From the NCBI GenBank assembly GCA_904420005.1, contig CAJFTT010000011.1, forward strand, positions 1 through 40,323: a DNA stretch of 40,323 nucleotides, read 5' to 3'. The stretch is from Candidatus Tabaqchalia intestinavium. GTDB lineage: Bacteria > Bacillota > Clostridia > Oscillospirales > CAJFTT01. The notes below the pieces were generated by a model that did no database searches, was not told the origin of the DNA, and saw only the letters and a list, made by a program, of their open reading frames with translations. Both the position numbers and the translations under genes were made by a program. Positions 34,373-40,323 of this stretch are shown one piece after another; position 1 is the stretch's first letter; each line of letters opens with the position of its first letter.

Positions 34373-34403
34373 CCTGCCGCCGTTCCCCTGCGGCAGGTTT
34401 TTT
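34373..34403 (+). terminator. Plus-strand terminator inside the helicase leader
   Basis: CCTGCCGC (34373-34380) pairs with GCGGCAGG (34390-34397), followed by six T. It points toward the tetR-like gene, with no plus-strand gene before it, and lies between the helicase promoter and start codon. Confidence 0.6.
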
Positions 34404-34414
34404 CTTCCGGGACC

Positions 34415-34443
34415 ATTGTAACACGGTTTCCGCCCGGACACAA
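34415..34443 (-). promoter_or_regulatory. Promoter of the helicase gene
   Basis: On the minus strand TTGTGT (34438-34443), a 17-base spacer and TACAAT (34415-34420) with TGT in front (extended -10). Confidence 0.55.
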
Positions 34444-34515
34444 TGCCTTCCGGTTGGAGAAGGCGCGTCAGGCGGCCGGCGGGCATTGCCGGGCATGTGG
34501 GACCGGGATTTTGTC

Positions 34516-34544
34516 TTGATTTATCCCGGTTTTTATGCTATATT
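34516..34544 (+). promoter_or_regulatory. Promoter of the TetR-type regulator
   Basis: TTGATT (34516-34521), a 17-base spacer and TATATT (34539-34544) with TGC before it. An inverted repeat CGGTTTTT/AAAAACCG (34527-34534 and 34562-34569) flanks the -10 and may be an operator. Confidence 0.65.
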
Positions 34545-34601
34545 TAATCCTAATTCGTGAGAAAAACCGCGGCATCGCCGCTTGCAGAAAGGGGGCGCTT
34601 T

Positions 34602-35144
34602 ATGCCAGCCAACATGAAAGGGATCATTGCCGATACCTTTTCAAGAATGGTTCAACACGGAAACATCGACAAAATCACGGTCAAGGCTCTGATCGAGGAA
34701 TGCCATATTTCGCGCCAGACCTTTTATTATCATTTTCAGGACATCATGGACGTGCTGGAATGGTCCGTCCAGCAGATGACGCAGCATTTGGTGGAAGAAA
34801 GCCTGAAAGCGGCGGATATGCGTTCGGCACTGCAGGTTTTCATCTCTTTCTCGGTGGAGCACTTTCCCATGCTCCAGAAGCTGATGGATTCGCAAAGGCG
34901 CGCCCAAATCGAGCAGATCATGATCGATGCGGTCAGCGCATATCTCGCTGGGATCGCCAAAAATCAGCCGCGGACAATCTCCGGCAATTACATGGATCTG
35001 GAGATTCTGCTCCGGTATAATGCCTGCGGTTTGGTCGGCGTGCTGCTGGCCTACGGCGGAAAGGCCAATCTCGACCAGGACCGGCTGACGCTTCAGCTGG
35101 AAAAAATCCTGTCCGGCGAGCTGGCCAGCTGGAACGAAGCTTAA
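34602..35144 (+). CDS. TetR family transcriptional regulator
   Basis: A 180-residue regulator. The N-terminal helix-turn-helix is clear: FSRMVQHGNIDKITVKALIE, then CHISRQTFYYHFQDIMDVLEW. The C-terminal ligand domain (about 65-180) has the YMDLEILLRYNACGLVGVLL helix pattern of the DhaS-like TetR subgroup; the ligand is unknown. The ATG at 34602 has AAGGGGG six bases upstream, and the in-frame extension upstream lacks a site. It is divergent from the helicase gene and is closed by the terminator at 35155-35196. The neighbours, especially the divergent operons at 36.7 kb, are possible targets. Confidence 0.85.
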   Translation: MPANMKGIIADTFSRMVQHGNIDKITVKALIEECHISRQTFYYHFQDIMDVLEWSVQQMTQHLVEESLKAADMRSALQVFISFSVEHFPMLQKLMDSQRRAQIEQIMIDAVSAYLAGIAKNQPRTISGNYMDLEILLRYNACGLVGVLLAYGGKANLDQDRLTLQLEKILSGELASWNEA

Positions 35145-35154
35145 CTTTCATACG

Positions 35155-35196
35155 AAAACAGGCGCTGCATGGCTTGTCCCTGCAGCGCCTGTTTTT
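35155..35196 (+). terminator. Convergent bidirectional terminator of tetR and GT8
   Basis: AACAGGCGCTGCA (35157-35169) pairs with TGCAGCGCCTGTT (35181-35193), with AA before and TTT after the stem. It lies between the converging regulator and glycosyltransferase genes. Confidence 0.85.
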
Positions 35197-35277
35197 CCTT
35201 GTGAAGCGGTGCGCCCGCAAACGGGCTGAGCGCCGACGTGACCAGCCATCCGCCGCGATGGCGTGCGCGGCCCCGCT

Positions 35278-36120
35278 TTATTCCTGGTCTCCCAGGTAAA
35301 ACCCGGTCCGGCGCGTCAGCTGCAAATAATGCTTATACAAAATTCCAAACCGGTGCAGATAACCGGGTTTCCAGGGTTTCGACTTCCCGCAGAAATGCAG
35401 GATCGCGGTGTTGCGGAGCACCCAGTCCATATCGCACACGCCGGCGCTGCGCAGAAAATAGGTTTTGTAGCAGCGAGCATCATAATTCCACAGGGAATCG
35501 TCCAGCTCCAGCGTCCTGTCCCCGTACAAAGCGTTGAGAATATCCTGATCGGGAAGCAGCAGCTCTTTGGTATGCTCGCGGGTATACGCAAAAATTTCCT
35601 CCGGGACAATCTCCCGCCGCCCGGCATCCACGTCGATCAAAAGCACGCCGGAATTGAAATATTTGCTTTCCGTCCCCAGCCGAATCTGGTTCAAGTTATT
35701 GACCAGCTCCGTTTTGCCCTTATGGGAGGCGGCGGCAAACAGGCGGCCCTGCAATGGCGTATTCCACAAGGGCTGCAAGGAATTGATGACCAGAATATCC
35801 GGGTCCAGATACAGCGCACGGTGGACCTCCGGCGGAAGGAACTGCGGCGCCAGCAGGCGGTAATACATCTCTTGCGGATACTGCTTCGTCACCGGGGCCT
35901 CCCGGAAAACGGCAGCGCTGATCTGCACGGGGCAGAGCGCCATGCCAAGCGTCTCGCACTGCCTTGTCAGCGTTTCCAGCGGCTCTGACGGGATCCCACT
36001 GTGCAGCAGATAGAGCGTGGCGGGCACATCCGGATCGTTGCGCCGCAGCGACGTCAGCAGCACCTGCAGCGGCGGCAGATAATTTTTGTCCAGCGTCACA
36101 AGAAGATTCATCGTGTCCAT
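35278..36120 (-). CDS. Glycosyltransferase family 8
   Basis: A 280-residue cytoplasmic enzyme of the GT8 fold, which transfers sugar from a nucleotide-sugar with retention. The DxD metal motif is DPD (106-108) in RALYLDPDILVI, followed by YFNSGVLLIDVD, and LHFCGKSKPWKPG near the end, all typical. Donor and acceptor are unknown; glycan or lipid acceptors of the cell envelope are common. The ATG at 36120 has GAGGG seven bases upstream. It begins 10 bases after the DUF308 gene, so the two form an operon. Confidence 0.88.
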   Translation of the reverse strand: MDTMNLLVTLDKNYLPPLQVLLTSLRRNDPDVPATLYLLHSGIPSEPLETLTRQCETLGMALCPVQISAAVFREAPVTKQYPQEMYYRLLAPQFLPPEVHRALYLDPDILVINSLQPLWNTPLQGRLFAAASHKGKTELVNNLNQIRLGTESKYFNSGVLLIDVDAGRREIVPEEIFAYTREHTKELLLPDQDILNALYGDRTLELDDSLWNYDARCYKTYFLRSAGVCDMDWVLRNTAILHFCGKSKPWKPGYLHRFGILYKHYLQLTRRTGFYLGDQE

Positions 36121-36130
36121 TCCCAATCCC

Positions 36131-36673
36131 TCAGCGGTGCGAGTTGAGCAGCGTAAGCGCAAACACGAGGCTGTCGATCCCCAGGAAGAGCAGATACATG
36201 CCGATCAGGTAACCCACGGAAATAAACGAAAGGACCGGATTGAAAATCATCAGCAGACCGAGCAGCAAACCGAGGATATTCACGACCAGCGTGAAATAAT
36301 AATAACCGTTGCCGGCCGACAGGCGAATAAACGGCAGATGGGCAAGCCGGGCAATGCAATGGGCAATGAACCAGATCGGGAACAAAACCACCAGCACCCA
36401 AGTCCCGACAGAGAGGTTAAACAAAATCAAAATACCGGCGATGATGCTCAAAATCCCGCCCACCAACGAAAACACAGGGCCAAACCCGGTACGCTGTTCC
36501 AGCTTCACATAATAGACAATATCCAAAATGCCCGTCACAAGCGCAAAAACGCCATAAATGACGGTGACGCCGGTGACCGCGGTCGCGGGGTTGGCGAAGG
36601 TATAAATCCCCAGTAAAATCAGCAGGACGCCGAGAATCAATTCTCCCCATCCCAGAAGTTTTCTGTTTCTCAT
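36131..36673 (-). CDS. HdeD-like DUF308 membrane protein
   Basis: A 180-residue membrane protein with six predicted helices in three hairpins, the DUF308/HdeD pattern (LILGVLLILLGIYTFANP, GVFALVTGILDI, GGILSIIAGILILFN). HdeD is linked to acid resistance in E. coli, but clostridial members have no assigned role. AAAGGGGA lies eight bases before the ATG. Transcribed from the mirrored promoter at 36741-36769 and followed by the GT8 gene. Confidence 0.88.
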   Translation of the reverse strand: MRNRKLLGWGELILGVLLILLGIYTFANPATAVTGVTVIYGVFALVTGILDIVYYVKLEQRTGFGPVFSLVGGILSIIAGILILFNLSVGTWVLVVLFPIWFIAHCIARLAHLPFIRLSAGNGYYYFTLVVNILGLLLGLLMIFNPVLSFISVGYLIGMYLLFLGIDSLVFALTLLNSHR

Positions 36674-36740
36674 TGGAAAAGTCCCCTTTCAATCATAAAT
36701 CAGATCTGTACGGCCAGCCTTATATGGCGCCGCCAGCTTT

Positions 36741-36797
36741 ATCATATGGGAACCGGCCGGTGTTGACTACTGGCAATTTTTCGGATGTGTCCTTACA
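36741..36797 (-). promoter_or_regulatory. DUF308-GT8 promoter with upstream box (mirror copy)
   Basis: On the minus strand the box TGTAAGGACACA (36786-36797) starts a 31-nt element ending at 36767, then -35 TAGTCA (36764-36769) and, 17 bases on, -10 TATGAT (36741-36746). It mirrors the plus-strand element at 36839-36895 with equal spacing. Confidence 0.7.
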
Positions 36798-36862
36798 AAC
36801 GCGGGAAAATGTGAAAAATCCTGACACTTGCGCGGATCTGTAAGGACACAATCGCAAAATTG
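36774..36862. repeat. Long imperfect inverted repeat between divergent operons
   Basis: Arms 36774-36797 and 36839-36862 match in 19-21 of 24 positions, including exact 12-base cores (TGTGTCCTTACA and its complement) separated by 41 bases. Confidence 0.85.
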
Positions 36863-36895
36863 GGAGTAGCGGCGGGGAAATTTTGTTGGTATAAA
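36839..36895 (+). promoter_or_regulatory. Coiled-coil-ftsH-patatin promoter with upstream box
   Basis: Box TGTAAGGACACA (36839-36850), then AAAATTG and AGTAG as in the mirror copy, a poor -35 TAGCGG (36867-36872), 17 bases, and TATAAA (36890-36895) with TGG in front. The poor -35 with extended -10 suits activator-dependent control. Confidence 0.65.
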
Positions 36896-36940
36896 GAAAA
36901 GCAGAGAGGCAAAGTGCGTGGAAAGGAGTCAATCTTAGCC

Positions 36941-37381
36941 ATGAAACTGAATCAGGAGCTGTTTGCCATCAAGCTCTATGAAATGGAGCAGGAATACGCC
37001 AAGCTGCAAAGCCGGCTGTATCGATGCGGTCGAGAAAACCACCAGAAAATACGCGAAGAGCTGGAAAAAACGAAGGACGAATACAAAGAGCAGGCCCTCG
37101 TCCTTAAGAAAAGCGCGCAAGGAAGCCGGTCGCAGACGGTGGCAGAGCTGGCCCAGGCCCAGCTGGATTACAGCCGCAGAATGGAGACTCTGCTCCAAAG
37201 CCGGCTGGGGAACCGCCGCCCAGCGTCCGAGAGCGGCCTGGCGGAAGAGCAGGCGGAAGCCGTCACGCTTTATGCCGAATATGCCATCGACCTGGCCACG
37301 CAAACCATGCGGTACGCGTTGATCGCTTGCCTGGCAGCCATGGATTTGCAGATGGATGTGGACGAACAGAAAGGAGAATAA
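36941..37381 (+). CDS. Coiled-coil protein of unknown function
   Basis: A 146-residue, highly charged protein. Heptad-like helix spans about 1-95 (LYEMEQEYAKLQSRLYR, EELEKTKDEYKEQALVLKK); a shorter helical part with a mildly hydrophobic stretch (YALIACLAAMDLQM) ends it. No family was recognised. The ATG has AAAGGAG 12 bases upstream. FtsH starts six bases after its stop, and the FtsH ribosome binding site overlaps the end of this gene, so translation is probably coupled; an FtsH adaptor or assembly factor is an inference from position only. Confidence 0.7.
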   Translation: MKLNQELFAIKLYEMEQEYAKLQSRLYRCGRENHQKIREELEKTKDEYKEQALVLKKSAQGSRSQTVAELAQAQLDYSRRMETLLQSRLGNRRPASESGLAEEQAEAVTLYAEYAIDLATQTMRYALIACLAAMDLQMDVDEQKGE

Positions 37382-37387
37382 ATCCCT

Positions 37388-39205
37388 ATGCAGGAAGTCA
37401 AAAAGCCTAAAAAACCATTGATTTATTATTATGTGATCGTCCTTCTGGTGCTGCTGCTTTTCAACTTTCTCGCCATGCCCTGGCTGATGCAGCGGCAGGT
37501 GCAGCAGGTGGATTACGGCACCTTCCTGGAGATGGCGGAAAAGCAGGAACTGGGCCAGGTCGAGGTGCAGCAGCAGGAGAACCAGATCGTTTTCACCAAC
37601 AAAGACAACACCCAAATTTACAAAACCGGCATGATGCCGGATCCCGATCTGACCCAGCGCCTGGCGGATTCCGGCGCGACCTTTTCCGGGGAAATCATCG
37701 AACAGATGTCCCCGCTGCTGAGCTTTCTGCTGACCTGGGTGCTGCCGATCGCCATCTTCATCGGCATCGGCCAATATATGTCCAAAAAGCTGATGCAGCG
37801 CGCGGGCGGCGCGAATTCCATGGCCTTCGGCATGGGCAAAAGCAACGCCAAGGTCTATGTGAAATCCTCGGAAGGCATCAAATTCTCCGACGTGGCCGGC
37901 GAGGATGAGGCCAAGGAAAATCTGGCGGAAATTGTGGATTATCTGCACAATCCAGGCAAATACAAGGAGGTCGGCGCCTCCATGCCCAAAGGGATCCTGC
38001 TGGTAGGGCCTCCGGGCACCGGCAAAACCATGTTGGCCAAGGCGGTAGCGGGCGAAGCCAACGTTCCTTTCTTCTCCATGTCCGGGTCGGAATTTGTGGA
38101 AATGTTTGTGGGCATGGGCGCGGCTAAAGTCCGCGACCTGTTCAAGCAGGCCAAGGAAAAAGCGCCCTGCATCGTCTTCATCGATGAGATCGACGCCATC
38201 GGCAAAAAGCGGGAGGGACAGCTCGGCGGCAATGATGAACGCGAGCAGACGCTCAACCAGCTGCTGACCGAAATGGACGGCTTCGAGGAGAACAGCGGCG
38301 TCATCCTGCTGGCCGCCACCAACCGTCCGGAATCCCTCGACCCCGCCCTGACGCGGCCGGGAAGATTTGACTGCCGGGTTCCGGTGGAGCTGCCCGACCT
38401 GAAGGGGCGCGAAGAGATCCTGAAAGTGCACGCCAGGAAAATCAAAGTATCCCCCGAGGTGGACTTCAGCAAGATCGCCCGCATGGCGTCCGGCGCTTCG
38501 GGCGCGGAGCTGGCCAACATCATCAACGAAGCGGCCCTGCGCGCCGTGCGCGGCGGGCGAAAGGCCGTCACGCAGGCGGATCTGGAGGAAAGCATCGAGG
38601 TGGTCATCGCCGGTTACCAGAAAAAGAACGCGATCCTGACCGATCAGGAGAAAAAGATCGTGGCGTACCATGAAATCGGGCACGCCCTCGTGGCCGCCCT
38701 GCAGAGCCATTCCGCCCCGGTGCAGAAAATCACCATCGTCCCCCGCACTTCCGGCGCGCTGGGTTATACCATGCAGGTGGAGGAGGGCGAGCATTACCTG
38801 ATGAGCAAGGAGGAAATTGAAAACAAAGTCGCCACCCTCACCGGCGGCCGTGCGGCGGAGGAAGTGGTATTCGGTTCCGTCACCACCGGCGCCTCCAACG
38901 ACATTGAGCAGGCGACCAAACTCTCCCGCGCCATGATCACCCGGTACGGCATGAGCGAAGAGTTCGATATGGTCGCGATGGAAACGGTCTCGAATCAATA
39001 TCTCGGCGGCGACGCTTCCCTGGCCTGTTCGGCGCAGACGCAAGCCCTGATCGACAAGCAGGTGGTGGCGCTGGTCAAAAGGGAGCACGAAAAAGCGCGC
39101 AAACTCCTGACCGACCACCGGCAAAAGCTCGACGAGCTGGCAAAATATCTGTATGAAAAAGAAACCATCACTGGCGAAGAATTCATGTCTATTCTAAATG
39201 CATAA
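37388..39205 (+). CDS. ftsH: ATP-dependent zinc metalloprotease FtsH (probable second copy)
   Basis: A 605-residue membrane AAA+ protease degrading membrane and cytoplasmic proteins. Two transmembrane helices (about 12-33 and 110-128) flank a periplasm-side loop. AAA domain: Walker A GPPGTGKT (207-214), pore segment MFVGMG (239-244), Walker B IVFIDE (262-267), second region of homology [19 protein letters not shown] (310-328). The zinc site is HEIGH (428-432) rather than the usual HEAGH, with Asp505 as likely third ligand. The length lacks the long C-terminal tail of many housekeeping FtsH proteins, and it is not beside tilS/hpt, so I infer a paralogue. Follows the coiled-coil gene and precedes patatin by 27 bases. 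Confidence 0.92.
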   Translation: MQEVKKPKKPLIYYYVIVLLVLLLFNFLAMPWLMQRQVQQVDYGTFLEMAEKQELGQVEVQQQENQIVFTNKDNTQIYKTGMMPDPDLTQRLADSGATFSGEIIEQMSPLLSFLLTWVLPIAIFIGIGQYMSKKLMQRAGGANSMAFGMGKSNAKVYVKSSEGIKFSDVAGEDEAKENLAEIVDYLHNPGKYKEVGASMPKGILLVGPPGTGKTMLAKAVAGEANVPFFSMSGSEFVEMFVGMGAAKVRDLFKQAKEKAPCIVFIDEIDAIGKKREGQLGGNDEREQTLNQLLTEMDGFEENSGVILLAATNRPESLDPALTRPGRFDCRVPVELPDLKGREEILKVHARKIKVSPEVDFSKIARMASGASGAELANIINEAALRAVRGGRKAVTQADLEESIEVVIAGYQKKNAILTDQEKKIVAYHEIGHALVAALQSHSAPVQKITIVPRTSGALGYTMQVEEGEHYLMSKEEIENKVATLTGGRAAEEVVFGSVTTGASNDIEQATKLSRAMITRYGMSEEFDMVAMETVSNQYLGGDASLACSAQTQALIDKQVVALVKREHEKARKLLTDHRQKLDELAKYLYEKETITGEEFMSILNA

Positions 39206-39232
39206 AATTTTGAAGGAAAAGGGGCGAGCAGC

Positions 39233-40078
39233 ATGAAAACCGCGGTTGTGGACGTGGGCGGCGGGCTCCGGGGCATTTATGCCACCGGTGTCCTGGACCG
39301 CTGCCTGGAGGAAGGCATCCGGTTCGACGCCGGCGTCGGCGTCTCTGCCGGCAGCGCCAACATCGCTTCCTATCTGGCAGGGCAAAAGGGGCGTAATTAT
39401 CAATTTTACACCGAATATTCCGGCCGCAGGGAATACATGAGCCTGCGCAATTTCCTGTTTCGAAAAAGTTATATCGACATGGATTATGTTTACGGCGTGC
39501 TCAGCAACAGCGACGGCGAGAACCCCCTCGATTACGCGGCGATGGCGGCCAACCCGGCGCAATTCATTATTGTGGCTGCTAATGCCGAAACGGGAAAAGT
39601 CCAATATTTCGATAAAAATGATATGTCCCAAAATAACTACGATGTGATAAAGGCATCCTGCTCTATCCCCCTGGTCTGCCAACCTTACCGCATTGACGGC
39701 GTCCCCTACTACGACGGCGCCCTGGCTGATCCGGTACCCATCGAAAAGGCGTTCTCTCTTGGCTGCGACACAGTTGTTCTGCTTCTCACCCGGCCGCGGG
39801 ATTTTCGCCGCACGCCGGAAAAAGACCGAAAACTGGCGGCGGGGATCCGCAAAAAATATCCCCTGGCCGCCGCACAGTTCGAGCAGCGCGCTGCGCGATA
39901 CAACGACGGAATCGATCTGGCCGAAAATTATGAAAAGCAAGGCCGGCTTTTGATCGTCGCGCCGGACGACATCTGCGGCATGGATACCCTGACCCGTAAC
40001 CGCGAGGCCATGAAGCGGCTTTACCAAAAGGGATACGCAGACGGAGAAAAGATCGTCCGTTTTCTGGGGCAACGGTGA
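39233..40078 (+). CDS. Patatin-like phospholipase
   Basis: A 281-residue predicted lipid acyl hydrolase. The catalytic dyad is Ser38 in GVSAG (36-40) and Asp161 in DGALADP, and the oxyanion-hole glycines are in VGGGLRG near the start. No signal peptide, so it acts in the cytoplasm or on the inner leaflet. It is closest to the YjjU/RssA-like patatins. The ribosome binding site is moderate (AGGGG about 10 bases upstream). Third gene of the coiled-coil-ftsH operon; no terminator was seen between it and the tRNA promoter. Confidence 0.88.
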   Translation: MKTAVVDVGGGLRGIYATGVLDRCLEEGIRFDAGVGVSAGSANIASYLAGQKGRNYQFYTEYSGRREYMSLRNFLFRKSYIDMDYVYGVLSNSDGENPLDYAAMAANPAQFIIVAANAETGKVQYFDKNDMSQNNYDVIKASCSIPLVCQPYRIDGVPYYDGALADPVPIEKAFSLGCDTVVLLLTRPRDFRRTPEKDRKLAAGIRKKYPLAAAQFEQRAARYNDGIDLAENYEKQGRLLIVAPDDICGMDTLTRNREAMKRLYQKGYADGEKIVRFLGQR

Positions 40079-40166
40079 GAAAGGATTGTCGAAAGAGAAT
40101 TCCTTCTCAGGCCAATGCGCAACTCGTGACGAAAATTCAGCACGGCGGAAAAAGTCTTCAAAGCTC

Positions 40167-40195
40167 TTGACAACCCGCGCAGTTGCCTGTATAAT
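40167..40195 (+). promoter_or_regulatory. Consensus promoter of tRNA-Trp
   Basis: TTGACA (40167-40172), a 17-base spacer and TATAAT (40190-40195): both hexamers are perfect, as expected for a stable RNA. Confidence 0.92.
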
Positions 40196-40213
40196 AAATC
40201 ACGTTGTTTCAAT

Positions 40214-40289
40214 AGGGGTATAGCTCAGTTGGTAGAGCAGCGGTCTCCAAAACCGCGTGCCGAGGGTTCAAGTCCTTCTGCCCCTGCCA
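40214..40289 (+). tRNA. trnW: tRNA-Trp (anticodon CCA)
   Basis: A full cloverleaf of 73 bases plus an encoded CCA end (40287-40289). Acceptor AGGGGTA pairs with TGCCCCT, the D-arm is AGCTCAGTTGGTAGAGC-like, the anticodon stem GCGGT/ACCGC encloses loop CTCCAAA with anticodon CCA, and the T-loop is TTCAAGT. Discriminator G73 fits tryptophan. A terminator hairpin begins nine bases later. Confidence 0.96.
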
Positions 40290-40297
40290 GTGAAAAG

Positions 40298-40323
40298 CGG
40301 CTCAACCATGCGGGTTTGAGCCG
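40298..40323 (+). terminator. Hairpin at the window edge, probable terminator
   Basis: CGGCTCAA (40298-40305) pairs with TTGAGCCG (40316-40323). The window ends at the stem, so the T-tract cannot be seen. Confidence 0.55.

Noticed and set aside
36935-39124. 729-codon minus-strand frame opposite ftsH
   Set aside because: Antisense shadow of an intact FtsH.
1-40323. CRISPR array, insertion sequence or prophage
   Set aside because: No regularly spaced repeats, transposase, integrase or phage structural genes were seen.

Overview
The window comes from the chromosome of a GC-rich, spore-forming Firmicute, most likely an Oscillospiraceae/Ruminococcaceae-like clostridium. This rests on the conserved order yqfC-yqfD-phoH-ybeY-era-yqzL-recO-truA, an ispH gene fused to ribosomal protein S1 domains (known from Clostridia), AGGAGG-type ribosome binding sites on nearly every gene, and sigma-A promoters with frequent TGn-extended -10 boxes. 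No taxon was checked by search.

Layout. 0-4.2 kb (all minus): a secreted, probably sortase-anchored choice-of-anchor I protein, a TfoX N-domain protein, a small membrane protein and a monofunctional peptidoglycan glycosyltransferase. 4.2-4.9 kb holds no convincing gene. 4.9-9.06 kb (minus): one transcription unit, pgsA-like phosphatidyltransferase, ClpE-like unfoldase and aldose 1-epimerase, read from a near-consensus promoter that overlaps the end of cvpA. 9.07-17.13 kb (minus): the housekeeping block yqfC, yqfD, phoH, ybeY, era, yqzL, recO, truA, a DUF5711-like protein and cvpA. 17.8-21.8 kb (plus): yebC, an eight-helix membrane protein, a cupin and an orphan RACo-type corrinoid activator. 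22.4-27.9 kb (minus): an operon stitched by ATGA overlaps, rpiR, a HI0933-type flavoprotein, cmk and plsC, then ispH-rpsA. 28.1-29.4 kb (plus): comEA-like helix-hairpin-helix protein and a conserved protein with a nuclease-like motif. 29.5-30.6 kb (minus): slipin. 30.6-31.6 kb: non-coding, with an orphan tRNA T-arm-like hairpin and a strong terminator. 31.6-40.1 kb is more accessory in character: an SF2 helicase carrying two membrane helices, a divergent TetR-type regulator, then two divergent operons (DUF308-GT8 on minus; coiled-coil protein-FtsH paralogue-patatin on plus). The window ends with tRNA-Trp(CCA) behind a perfect consensus promoter.

The most interesting signal is regulatory. The DUF308-GT8 and coiled-coil-FtsH-patatin operons start from mirror-image promoters that share a 31-nt element (26 of 31 identical, containing an exact 12-nt box) at exactly the same distance from their -10 boxes. 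This suggests one regulator co-controls a membrane quality-control and envelope-stress module. The membrane-spanning helicase next door is the second item worth attention. No CRISPR array, insertion sequence or prophage was seen.
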